A stretch of DNA of 64,000 nucleotides. Origin: an uncultured Bacteroidales bacterium (lineage in GTDB: Bacteria > Bacteroidota > Bacteroidia > Bacteroidales > JAUNSR01). The notes beneath the pieces were generated by a model that did no database searches, was not told where the DNA came from, and worked only from the letters and a program-made list of their open reading frames with translations. Position numbers and translations under genes: made by a program. The stretch spans positions 1-64,000 of the forward strand of contig CAMTON010000003.1 in the NCBI GenBank assembly GCA_947074105.1, in the 5' to 3' direction. Within the stretch, counting starts at the first letter, position 1. Every line of letters starts with the position of its first letter. Shown here one piece after another: positions 18,372-26,583 of the stretch.

Positions 18372-19466
18372 TTAAAAATATTTTATAGGGTTAGTTTTAA
18401 TATTAGTAATTTGCGTTGTAAGTTCCGGCACCTTATCATTCAGTAGATTTTTTAAAAGTTCCATTGTAAACTTTTCTGAATCATAATGACCGATCTCATA
18501 CAATGCTATTCTTTCATAGAAATCCAGATAGTCATGATATTTGATCTCTCCGGTAATAAAACAATCAGCACCCGCCGATATAGCTTTATTTATAAGAAAT
18601 GATCCGGAACCACCGCACAGAGCGACTCTCTTTATTTTCTTATCTTCCGGAAAAGCACATTTTACAGTATCAATATCAAAATGCTCTTTAAGATATAAAG
18701 CGAAATCTTTTGCCGGCATTTCATTTTCCAGATTTCCTATCATGCCGCTTCCGACATCATTATATTTATTTTCAAGTTTGAAAATATCATAAGCTACTTC
18801 TTCATATGGATGAGCCTGCAGCATATTCTTTATAACATTTTCTTTTGAAGATAAAGGAACTATCATTTCCAGGCGGCTCTCTTTTTCGGAATGAAGTAAT
18901 TCACGTTGTCCTACGAAAGGATTAGCCTTTTCATTAGCTTTAAATGTCCCGTCTCCCGATGTAGAGAAACTACAGTTGTCATAATTACCAATCTCTCCGG
19001 CCCCTGCTAAAAACATAGCTTCCCTGACATTTTCCAAATGGTCAACAGGAACAAAAACCACAACCTTATAAAGAAGGGAACTCTTCGGATCAAGAATCTC
19101 TGCATCCTTAAGTCCCAGTTTGTCTGCTATGATCTTATTTACTCCCAGCGCAGAATTATCGAGTGAGGTATGAGAACTATAAATTGAAATATTATTTGTT
19201 ATAGCCTTTATGATTATCCTTTCAATATATGACTTTCCGGTTATGTTTTTTATACCTGAAAATATCAAAGGATGATGAGAAATAATGAAGTTTGCGCCTG
19301 CTGATATCGCTTCATCGACTACAGCTTCATTTATATCAAGACAAATAAGAACCGATGTCACCTCATTCTCAGGTGAACCAATCTGCAACCCTGAATTATC
19401 ATAATTCTCCTGATAGCATACAGGGGCAATTTTTTCTATGATCCGGATAATATCTCTTATCTTCAT
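18372..19466 (-). CDS. Nif3-like dinuclear metal centre protein
   Basis: The 364-residue product has the NIF3/DUF34 fold with its metal-binding residues: HHPLIFSG (about 65-72), SHTSLDN (about 97-103) and the C-terminal GEIKYHDYLD. Between the two halves, residues about 130-230, is the PII-like inserted domain seen in the longer members (VVVFVPVDHLENVREAMFLAGAGEIGNY starts it). The protein has been linked to GTP cyclohydrolase I type 2 in some annotations, but the activity of the family is unsettled. It is the first gene of a two-gene operon with the zinc-ribbon protein. Confidence 0.92.
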   Translation of the reverse strand: MKIRDIIRIIEKIAPVCYQENYDNSGLQIGSPENEVTSVLICLDINEAVVDEAISAGANFIISHHPLIFSGIKNITGKSYIERIIIKAITNNISIYSSHTSLDNSALGVNKIIADKLGLKDAEILDPKSSLLYKVVVFVPVDHLENVREAMFLAGAGEIGNYDNCSFSTSGDGTFKANEKANPFVGQRELLHSEKESRLEMIVPLSSKENVIKNMLQAHPYEEVAYDIFKLENKYNDVGSGMIGNLENEMPAKDFALYLKEHFDIDTVKCAFPEDKKIKRVALCGGSGSFLINKAISAGADCFITGEIKYHDYLDFYERIALYEIGHYDSEKFTMELLKNLLNDKVPELTTQITNIKTNPIKYF

Positions 19467-19602
19467 AACTATATAAAATAAAAAGAAGTTATATAAAGCA
19501 TATATACATATACAGCATTGTCCTGCAATGTATAACTTTAAATTGACCGAGTAGATCAGATCAATTTATAAGTATGCTTTCTATAACTTCTTAAATATGG
19601 TA

Positions 19603-19610
19603 CAAATATA
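19603..19610 (-). promoter_or_regulatory. -7 box of the Nif3-like/zinc-ribbon operon
   Basis: CAAATATA here reads TATATTTG on the minus strand, an exact -7 box. No clear -33 TTTG is seen. The transcript would have a leader of about 130 bases that includes a short AAATTGA/TCAATTT inverted repeat (about 19542-19568). Confidence 0.45.
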
Positions 19611-19696
19611 TAAACTATTTTATCTGTTCACATTATCTGTAACAATTTTTATAATAAGATTTAATACAATCTATTGTTTTGACAAAAAGGCAACAA

Positions 19697-21505
19697 TCAG
19701 TTTGCTTGTAGTTTTTCATCAATAATATCGATTTTCTTGACGATAACAGCTGCATCATCCTTAAGTTTTTCGATTTTCTTCTCTAGTTCTTTCACTAAAG
19801 CATTTCCGCCTTTCGAGGATGAAGATAAGAATCCGATATTATTCTCATAATTTTTAATTTCATTCTTAATATTTTCGAATGCTCGCATCAGTCTATCTCT
19901 TTCTTTATATACCGCATGTTTATCCTTGTCGGAATATTTATTTATATGCGAAGTAAAGTTATCTATATTCTGCTTTGCGCCATGCATGTTAAGCTTCTTA
20001 AACAGCTTATCCAGAACATTCTGATACTCTTTATAGATATTATCTTTTTCTTTAAAAGGGACAAATCCCACACTGTTCCATTCAGACATTAATGCTCTTA
20101 CTGTTTTTGCCGATTCCTGCGACGCCTCAGTATTAAGATATTCATTAAGTTGGGATATTATTGTTTTTTTCTTTTCCAGATTTGAATACTCTGTTTCTTT
20201 CTGAGAAGAAAATTCTTTTTCTTTTCTTTCAAAGAAATAATCACATGCAGAGATAAAACGTTTCCATAAAGAATCGGAATATTTACGAGGTACCGGACCT
20301 ATCGTTTTCCATTCTTTCTGTATTTTAACAAGCTCATCTGCTGTTTTCTTCCAATCACTGCTATCCTTAAGCTCTTCTGCTTTCTCGCACAGAGCTGTCT
20401 TTTTTCTCAGATTATCGTTAAACTGTTCTTTTAATTCGGTAAAGAATTCAGCTTTTTTTGAAAAGAAGAAATCGCATCCTTTGCGAAATCTCTCAAACAG
20501 CTGATTATTCACTTTCTTGGAAGCAAAACCCAATTGTTTCCAGTTTTCCTGTAGAGAAAGGACAAACTTCGTCTTGTCCTCCCAATCTTTCTGGGAGTTA
20601 AGTTTCTGATAATCTATTGACTCTATTTCTACACAGATTTCAACTTTTTTAGTTTCATTATCAGTCTCCTTTTCTTTAATATGGTTAAAATAATCCTGAT
20701 GCTTTTTATTTATTGCTGTAGAAATATCTTTAAATCTTTTCCATATTTCTTCTCTGTCTTTTTTGGCTACAGGTCCCGTATTTCTCCATTCATCATGAAG
20801 TTCCTGCAAATGTTTGAACGCTGAAATTACATCTTTAGACTCAAGGAGCTTCTCAGCCTCCTGGCACAAATATTCTTTTTTATCAAGATTCTTTTTAAAG
20901 TCATAATCCCTCAACTCTCTGTTTATTTTAAGAAGGTCATAGAAATTCTCCAAAAGAACCTGATATTTTTTCCAAAGAAGAGTAACGTCTGCTACAGGTA
21001 TATTTTTAATTTCCTTGAATTCTTTACTCAGGTCAACAAACTCATTATAATGCTTCTCTACATTTTCAGAATCTCTTATAATAATAGTCATCCTGTTCAG
21101 GATATCATTTTTACGCTTAAGATTCTCTGTCTTTAGATTATCCTGCTCTTCATTGAATTTCGTTTTCAACATCTTATAAACATCTATAAGCTGCTTAAAG
21201 TCATCATCTGTATTATCATTAGGTATTACAAGCCCTTCAAGCGAGCCGTGTTTCGTAAGATATTCTTGTCTTATAACTTCGTTCTCTTGTTTAAGGATTT
21301 TATAATAAGATTGTTTAAGAACTTCTATCTCATCTTTTATTTCTGTGATAGGAGAATGCATTAGTTCTTTTATACGGGAAACAATTTCTTCTCTCGATGC
21401 GTATTCGATTTGATTTCCATTGTTCTCCGCCTGTGTATTTTCATTTTCAGGGTTGGCATTAACGTTCTCAGAATTAATATCCTGATTTTCAAGAATTCCA
21501 GTCAT
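19697..21505 (-). CDS. DUF349 repeat protein
   Basis: This 602-residue, highly charged, helix-rich protein contains at least four DUF349 repeats. They are recognisable by W(R/K)xxGxVxxKxxxxxWxRF patterns: EWRNTGPVAKKDREEIWKRF (about 240-260), NWKQLGFASKK, EWKTIGPVPRKYSDSLWKRF and EWNSVGFVPFKEK. The N-terminus is acidic and Asn/Glu-rich (about 1-35) and the C-terminus ends in a coiled coil. There is no signal peptide. DUF349 proteins are widespread in Bacteroidetes and Actinobacteria; no biochemical function can be given. The Cas6 gene ends 95 bases upstream, separated by a hairpin. Confidence 0.88.
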   Translation of the reverse strand: MTGILENQDINSENVNANPENENTQAENNGNQIEYASREEIVSRIKELMHSPITEIKDEIEVLKQSYYKILKQENEVIRQEYLTKHGSLEGLVIPNDNTDDDFKQLIDVYKMLKTKFNEEQDNLKTENLKRKNDILNRMTIIIRDSENVEKHYNEFVDLSKEFKEIKNIPVADVTLLWKKYQVLLENFYDLLKINRELRDYDFKKNLDKKEYLCQEAEKLLESKDVISAFKHLQELHDEWRNTGPVAKKDREEIWKRFKDISTAINKKHQDYFNHIKEKETDNETKKVEICVEIESIDYQKLNSQKDWEDKTKFVLSLQENWKQLGFASKKVNNQLFERFRKGCDFFFSKKAEFFTELKEQFNDNLRKKTALCEKAEELKDSSDWKKTADELVKIQKEWKTIGPVPRKYSDSLWKRFISACDYFFERKEKEFSSQKETEYSNLEKKKTIISQLNEYLNTEASQESAKTVRALMSEWNSVGFVPFKEKDNIYKEYQNVLDKLFKKLNMHGAKQNIDNFTSHINKYSDKDKHAVYKERDRLMRAFENIKNEIKNYENNIGFLSSSSKGGNALVKELEKKIEKLKDDAAVIVKKIDIIDEKLQAN

Positions 21506-21541
21506 AACAACAAGTTTTTAAGCTGTTTATTAAATAAAAAC

Positions 21542-21574
21542 ATCAATGATATAAATATATCATTGATTTTTTTT
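21542..21574. terminator. hairpin terminator between cas6 and the DUF349 gene
   Basis: ATCAATGATATA (21542-21553) and TATATCATTGAT (21556-21567) are exact complements. Eight T follow on the plus strand and an A5 run lies at 21536-21540, so it can end minus-strand cas6 transcripts too. The stem is AT-rich and may be leaky. Confidence 0.6.
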
Positions 21575-21600
21575 ACAATAATAAGAAAAAATTTCAATAA

Positions 21601-22377
21601 TCAGGCATCTAATAGCTCAATACATCCAAATCCTAGTCCGATTTTATCTCCGACACCTGTAGAATACATTAATTTGTGTAAAATAGGATGCATACTAATT
21701 CTGAACTTATACATATATCCTATAACTTTCGATTCATTTTGCGTAAATCTTTTTATATAAATACCTCGTCTTTTCGGAGGAGACAATAAGGTAAAGTTAT
21801 AATTAGGATCATATGGAAATTCCTCCCCATAAATCATCTGATATTTATCAAGAAGGTGATTTATCAGATAATCGGAATAATAATTATCTTCCGGACTCAG
21901 ATAACCTATACTTTTATTTCTTCGAATAACAGTAACAACAATTGGCGATAGAGATAGATATTCCATCGTCGGATAGAAATTATCGACTCCGTACTCCGTA
22001 ATGGATTCAATTTCAAATTCAACTTTGCTTACGCTGTCCCCGATTACTATAATCTGGTTCAGAAGAACACTATTAATAAAATTCATGGTCCCTTTTTCAG
22101 GAAGAAACGAAATCCAGAATTGTATCTTTTTTGTTAATATCTCAAGTCTGTCATCAGTCACCTTTATCTTTGGTATATAGAAATTGGATACAGAAAACAG
22201 CTTGTATTTCTGAATAATAGTCTCATTGTAACCATTATTATAAAGCCAATTAACGAATTTATTATAATTACATGTCAACTTCTTATATATACATGAGACT
22301 AACTCATATTGGTAACTTACGGGTAATATATTACCTGCTGTTTCCGGTCTAACATTTAATACAATCTTACACCTCAT
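21601..22377 (-). CDS. cas6: Cas6-type CRISPR RNA endoribonuclease, standing alone
   Basis: Cas6 cleaves CRISPR precursor RNA within the repeat to give crRNAs. The 258-residue length, two-part ferredoxin-like layout and the C-terminal glycine-rich loop (STGVGDKIGLGFGCIEL, pattern GxGxxxxxGxG near residues 239-254) identify the family. The N-terminal KIVLNVRPE and the PPKRRG segment also fit. No other cas gene and no repeat array lies in the window, so it is an orphan here; it may serve an array elsewhere or be a relic. It has its own promoter (22474-22504) and an intact frame, which argues against recent decay. The catalytic His is not obvious. Confidence 0.82.
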   Translation of the reverse strand: MRCKIVLNVRPETAGNILPVSYQYELVSCIYKKLTCNYNKFVNWLYNNGYNETIIQKYKLFSVSNFYIPKIKVTDDRLEILTKKIQFWISFLPEKGTMNFINSVLLNQIIVIGDSVSKVEFEIESITEYGVDNFYPTMEYLSLSPIVVTVIRRNKSIGYLSPEDNYYSDYLINHLLDKYQMIYGEEFPYDPNYNFTLLSPPKRRGIYIKRFTQNESKVIGYMYKFRISMHPILHKLMYSTGVGDKIGLGFGCIELLDA

Positions 22378-22473
22378 AAATCATAAATTTTATTATAAGT
22401 ATACAATAATATATTGACATAATAATTCAGGTATACAGTTTGTTAATTATTGATAATTTAGTAAAAATATAAG

Positions 22474-22504
22474 CAAATGTAATTAATATTATCAATAATT
22501 CAAA
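22474..22504 (-). promoter_or_regulatory. promoter of cas6
   Basis: On the minus strand, TTTG (22504-22501) and TACATTTG (22481-22474) match the -33 and -7 boxes with a 19-base spacer. The predicted start near 22467 gives a leader of about 90 bases. Confidence 0.65.
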
Positions 22505-22542
22505 TATTTGACACAATCAGTTTCATTTTTACACCAATTTAT

Positions 22543-22587
22543 TAAAAAAAGAAAAACGAGATAGTATTTTAACTTTATACTATCTCG
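22543..22587 (-). terminator. terminator of the bfn-nupC-rsmE-kdsA operon
   Basis: CGAGATAGTA (22557-22566) pairs with TACTATCTCG (22578-22587). On the minus strand a T-rich run follows (A-rich 22543-22555). It lies about 30 bases after the kdsA stop. Confidence 0.8.
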
Positions 22588-22615
22588 CTTTTTAATTACA
22601 ACTTTGCAGTTCTTT

Positions 22616-23425
22616 TTAATACATATTAACAGCCTCTCTCACTCTTACAAGTTTCTCTAAAAGAGGTTCAAGAAGATCAAGTTTTAGCATATTTGCACCA
22701 TCGGATTTCGCTTTGCTCGGATCCTGATGTGTTTCAATGAAAAGCCCGTCTACACCAGTTGCTATTCCTGCTTTTGCCATAGTTTCAATAAGTTGCGGCA
22801 TTCCACCTGTCACGCCACTTGTTTGGTTCGGCTGTTGAAGGGAATGTGTTACATCAAGTATAACAGGATGTCCGAAACTTTTCATTACAGGTATTCCTCT
22901 AAAATCAACAAGGAGGTCCTGGTACCCAAATGTAACACCTCTTTCAGTCAACATCACATTAGGATTATTGTTTTCTGTTATTTTTTCTGCGACAAACTTC
23001 ATAGCATCAGGGGAAAGAAACTGACCTTTCTTTATATTCACGATTTTCCCGGTCTTTGCTGCTGCTGTAAGAATATCTGTCTGACGGCATAAAAAAGCAG
23101 GTATCTGAAGGACATCTACATATTCTGCAGCCATAGCAGCCTCATCTGCGGTATGGATATCAGTAACAGTAGGTATAGAATAGGTTTCTCCTATCTTTTT
23201 TAGTATTTCTAAAGCTTTTATATCTCCTATTCCCTGAAAAGAATCAAGCCTGGAACGATTGGCTTTTCGGTACGATCCTTTAAATACATAAGGTATTGAC
23301 AACTTTCTTGTAATCCCTACTATACGTTCCGCTATATCAAAAGCCATCTCCTCACCCTCGATCACACATGGACCTGCAAGTAAAAAGAAGTTATTCTTAT
23401 CGTTTTTGAAATAATTTAAATCCAT
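22616..23425 (-). CDS. kdsA: 3-deoxy-8-phosphooctulonate synthase (KDO-8-P synthase)
   Basis: KdsA condenses phosphoenolpyruvate with arabinose 5-phosphate to make KDO-8-phosphate for the lipopolysaccharide inner core. The 269-residue TIM-barrel protein has AGPCVIEGEE near 17-26, KGSYRKANRSR near 49-59, IKKGQFLSP and the terminal GLFIETHQDPSKAKSDG. The Cys at position 20 in AGPC is the metal ligand of metal-dependent enzymes, where the E. coli enzyme has Asn, so this should be the metal-dependent class. It is the last gene of a four-gene operon, 16 bases after rsmE. Confidence 0.97.
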   Translation of the reverse strand: MDLNYFKNDKNNFFLLAGPCVIEGEEMAFDIAERIVGITRKLSIPYVFKGSYRKANRSRLDSFQGIGDIKALEILKKIGETYSIPTVTDIHTADEAAMAAEYVDVLQIPAFLCRQTDILTAAAKTGKIVNIKKGQFLSPDAMKFVAEKITENNNPNVMLTERGVTFGYQDLLVDFRGIPVMKSFGHPVILDVTHSLQQPNQTSGVTGGMPQLIETMAKAGIATGVDGLFIETHQDPSKAKSDGANMLKLDLLEPLLEKLVRVREAVNMY

Positions 23426-23441
23426 TGTATATATTATAATA

Positions 23442-24140
23442 TTAGTTTAATACATGAATCGTATGGCACGCAGCAAGAGCAGCCGTTTCGGTTCTTAATC
23501 TGCTTTTTCCAAGAGACACAGGCACAAAACCGTTCTTTAGGGCAAGCTCAACCTCTTCTTCACTAAAATCTCCTTCAGGACCAATAAGAACCAATACATC
23601 TTTCCCTTTTTCATATAGATCCTTCAGCTCTTGTCTCTCCTGGTCCTTATAACAATGGGCAATAAATTTCTGACCATCAAACGGAGTTGCCACGAAATCC
23701 CTGAAATTAATCATATTCGTGAACTCCGGAATTCTTGCCTTCAATGACTGTTTAGATGCAGAAATAAGAATCTTATTTATTCTTTCACCTTTCACATCTT
23801 TTCGTTCTGAAAATCTGCACTTCAACATCGTAATAGAAGAAACACCTATTTCAGTAGCTTTCTCCGCAAACCATTCTATTCTGTCTATGTTTTTTGTAGG
23901 AGCTACAGCTATATTAATTTCACAAGGCAAGGCACTCTTTTCTTCGTAGCTGGAATCAACATCAAAAGCACATCTTTTATGATGTGCTCTTGTTATAGTA
24001 GCATGATAGAAATTTCCTTTTCCGTCAATAAGAACTATTTTATCTCCTTCCGTAAGTCTTAAAACCTTAACGGCATGGTTCGACTCATCTTCCGGCAGTT
24101 CACTTTTTAACTTTATATCCGGTGTATAAAATATATGCAT
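23442..24140 (-). CDS. rsmE: 16S rRNA m3U1498 methyltransferase RsmE
   Basis: RsmE methylates U1498 of 16S rRNA using S-adenosylmethionine. The 232-residue protein has the N-terminal PUA-like domain (HAVKVLRLTEGDKIVLIDGKG near 22-42) and the C-terminal SPOUT trefoil knot: VLIGPEGDFSEEE (about 188-200) and LGKSRLRTETAALAA (about 212-226). The length is normal. It lies between nupC (6-base gap) and kdsA (16-base gap) and is therefore co-transcribed with both. Confidence 0.96.
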   Translation of the reverse strand: MHIFYTPDIKLKSELPEDESNHAVKVLRLTEGDKIVLIDGKGNFYHATITRAHHKRCAFDVDSSYEEKSALPCEINIAVAPTKNIDRIEWFAEKATEIGVSSITMLKCRFSERKDVKGERINKILISASKQSLKARIPEFTNMINFRDFVATPFDGQKFIAHCYKDQERQELKDLYEKGKDVLVLIGPEGDFSEEEVELALKNGFVPVSLGKSRLRTETAALAACHTIHVLN

Positions 24141-24146
24141 AATCCT

Positions 24147-25631
24147 TTATCCTAAAATCATTCCTACTATTGTCGCTGACATACATGATGCTAGTGTACC
24201 GCAGATCAGGGCATAAAAACCAAGTTCTGTCAACGTCTTTCTCTGATTCGGAGCCAGAATGCTTATTCCTCCGATTTGGATACCGATGGAACTTACATTG
24301 GCAAATCCACACAAAACGAATGTCGCCATAATCACTGACTTTTCATAAATCAGTTTCCCGCCTTCTTTAAGAGTAGCAAGATCATTATATGCCACAAACT
24401 CATTAATCATCACTTTTGTCCCCAAAAGACCTCCGACATTCACCATATCCGCTGTTGGAACCCCCATAAGCCATGCTATCGGGGTAAATATCATTCCTAT
24501 TATAAACTGGAAATTGAAAACTGTAAATCTTCCGTCAGACACAGATGTTAACCAGTTATTGAGACCTGTAAAACGTCCTATTAATCCACCAAGTAAATAA
24601 TCGACCATAGCCATCATTGCAATAAAAGTAAGAAGCATAGCCCCGACGTTTACTGCAACTCTCATACCTTCCACAGTACCATTGGATATCGCGTCAAGAA
24701 CGTTAGATCCAACCTGTGATTTATCAACTTTTATATCAGTATCAACATCCTCTGTCTGAGGATATATTATTTTTGAAATTACTATTACTCCCGGAGCCGC
24801 CATAACGGAAGCTGAAAGAAGATATTTGGCAAATGTAAGCCTGCTTTCCGGATCAGCACCTCCCAGAAGACCGATATATGCTGTAAGTACGGCCCCTGCA
24901 ATTGTTGCCATTCCGGCACTCATCACAAGAAATATCTCCGACTTATTCATACTTGAAAGATATCTTTTAGCCAAAAGCGGTGCTTCTGTCTGTCCTAGGA
25001 ATATATTACCGGCAACGGTAAGACCTTCCGCTCCTGAAAGCTTGAAAACTTTTTTCAATAACCATGCAATGCCGACAACGACTACCTGAATTACATTCAG
25101 ATAATACAGCAAACTGGTAAGTGCCGAGAAAAACACAATAGTCGGCAATACCTGAAACACGAATATATAACCGATCGTCTGAGTGTTAAGCAACGGCCCG
25201 AAAAGAAAATCGGCTCCGCTTCCGGAGAAATCCATAACCTTCACAAAACATCGGGCAAGAATCTCGAAAAACGATTTAATAAACGGAATATAAAGAATGC
25301 CAACCGCTATCGCTATTTGTATACCTACTCCGATAGCCACTACGCCCCATTTTATCGAACGCTTCTTCTTACTAAAAAGAAATGCTATCAGCAAAAGACT
25401 TACCATACCTATAACTCCGCGTAATATCGAATTAAACGAAATACCGGCAGGAGTCTGAGGTGCTATTATCTCTACTTCCGACGGTATGCCTTCATTATAA
25501 TCATTTACTCCCGCACCCAAAGGAATAGTATCAACAATATTGGATGCAGTCTCCGGATCCTGAGAGAAAGCAAACTGTGATGCTAATAAAATTGGTATTA
25601 GAACTATTAAAATCTTATAGACCTTTATCAT
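24147..25631 (-). CDS. concentrative nucleoside transporter, NupC family
   Basis: This CNT-type permease imports nucleosides with a cation gradient. The chosen ATG at 25631 gives 494 residues starting MIKVYKILIVL. The frame stays open further upstream, but that would overlap the bfn gene by nearly 200 bases and adds a charged non-family extension. Residues 1-24 look like a cleavable signal (ILLASQFAFSQ), followed by about ten helices. CNT features include the GAEGLTVAGNIFLGQTEAPLLAKRYL stretch, followed by the substrate-binding region with LLGTKVMINEFVAYNDL and CGFANVSSIGIQIGG. It lies 10 bases after bfn. Confidence 0.93.
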   Translation of the reverse strand: MIKVYKILIVLIPILLASQFAFSQDPETASNIVDTIPLGAGVNDYNEGIPSEVEIIAPQTPAGISFNSILRGVIGMVSLLLIAFLFSKKKRSIKWGVVAIGVGIQIAIAVGILYIPFIKSFFEILARCFVKVMDFSGSGADFLFGPLLNTQTIGYIFVFQVLPTIVFFSALTSLLYYLNVIQVVVVGIAWLLKKVFKLSGAEGLTVAGNIFLGQTEAPLLAKRYLSSMNKSEIFLVMSAGMATIAGAVLTAYIGLLGGADPESRLTFAKYLLSASVMAAPGVIVISKIIYPQTEDVDTDIKVDKSQVGSNVLDAISNGTVEGMRVAVNVGAMLLTFIAMMAMVDYLLGGLIGRFTGLNNWLTSVSDGRFTVFNFQFIIGMIFTPIAWLMGVPTADMVNVGGLLGTKVMINEFVAYNDLATLKEGGKLIYEKSVIMATFVLCGFANVSSIGIQIGGISILAPNQRKTLTELGFYALICGTLASCMSATIVGMILG

Positions 25632-25641
25632 ATATATATAT

Positions 25642-26232
25642 TTATAAATTATCCTTATTCTTATCGACAATCTTTTGTATTTCGTCCCGGATATGAGATG
25701 CTTCTTCATATTTTTCACGTGAAATAGCATCTTTGAGACGTTTATTAAGATCATCAATTTTATTCTGTTTATTATCCAGGTCATCAATTTCGACAGTGAC
25801 ACTCTGATCATTTTTTTCATCAAAGATAACTCCCGCCTTATTTATAACTTCCTGTGTAGTAAAAATATCAGCTCCCAGACGCAGTGCTACCGCTACCGCA
25901 TCGGAAGTCCTGGAATCTATCTTATGGCTTTCATCACCCTTAGATTCCAACAATAATTCAGAACTGAATACTCCGTCTTCAAATTTATATATATATACAC
26001 TCTTTAATTTAATATCAAACGCTCCTAATATAGAGACCAAAAGATCGTGAGTCAGAGGTCGCGGTGGCTTCATGTGTTCAAGCTCCACGGCTATAGACTG
26101 AGCTTCAGCAGAACCTATTATTATCGGAATTCTTCTTTCACCGGATTCTTCCGACAAGACTAAAGCGTAAGCACCCGACTGTATCTGGCTGTAGGTTATC
26201 CCCAACACATTTAATTTTATTAAATTTTCCAC
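25642..26232 (-). CDS. bifunctional nuclease (BFN/DUF151) family protein with UVR motif
   Basis: Residues about 1-135 of the 196-residue protein form the BFN (DUF151) domain, recognised by IPIIIGSAEAQSIAVELE (about 34-51) and the SRTSDAVAVALRLGADIFTT-like segment (about 107-127). The C-terminus (about 155-192) is a UVR motif (LNKRLKDAISREKYEEASHIRDEIQ), the short helical hairpin found in UvrB and UvrC. The combination is common in Bacteroidetes. Nuclease activity has been reported for plant homologues; the bacterial role is unclear. It is the first gene of the operon with nupC, rsmE and kdsA. Confidence 0.9.
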   Translation of the reverse strand: MENLIKLNVLGITYSQIQSGAYALVLSEESGERRIPIIIGSAEAQSIAVELEHMKPPRPLTHDLLVSILGAFDIKLKSVYIYKFEDGVFSSELLLESKGDESHKIDSRTSDAVAVALRLGADIFTTQEVINKAGVIFDEKNDQSVTVEIDDLDNKQNKIDDLNKRLKDAISREKYEEASHIRDEIQKIVDKNKDNL

Positions 26233-26420
26233 CTTGTTAAATTTAATGTTAACTAATTAGCATTTAATGACTTTTTCTATTCTCTAAATACATAACATAT
26301 GGAATAAAGTAATGTTCTATATAAAAATAAAAATATAGAATCAGATAATTCCTGAGAATTTACTGTTCTCTGATTTATTTTGATTTCATTTTTCGGAATA
26401 ACCGGACGTAAATTACGAAT

Positions 26421-26428
26421 CAAATATA
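26421..26428 (-). promoter_or_regulatory. -7 box of the bfn operon
   Basis: CAAATATA reads TATATTTG on the minus strand, an exact -7 box, giving a leader of about 180 bases before the bfn ATG. No good -33 TTTG is seen. The remaining gap 26233-26520 shows no gene. Confidence 0.45.
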
Positions 26429-26521
26429 TATGTTTTGGATTAATCTTTTTTTAAACTTTGGTTTAAATAAAACTAAATATAGATTTTACACTCTCTTAAA
26501 ATTTCTGTTTTGGTCAATAAA

Positions 26522-26558
26522 ATACGGCCTGAAGACTAAAAAAATCTTCAGGCCGTAT
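26522..26558 (-). terminator. terminator of the glycogen operon
   Basis: ATACGGCCTGAAGA (26522-26535) and TCTTCAGGCCGTAT (26545-26558) pair perfectly. T-rich sequence follows on the minus strand. It is 26 bases after the phosphorylase stop. Confidence 0.85.
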
Positions 26559-26583
26559 AAAAATCTTAATCATTCTAATTATA

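Noticed and set aside
22378..22615. Possible CRISPR array beside cas6
   Set aside because: I looked for direct repeats of 25-40 bases in this gap and in 21506-21600 and found none; only promoter and terminator elements are present.
24147..25823. Longest frame for the nucleoside transporter, starting at 25823
   Set aside because: The extra 64 codons overlap the bfn coding region and are charged and unlike the family. The ATG at 25631 gives a proper signal-like N-terminus and a 10-base gap to bfn.
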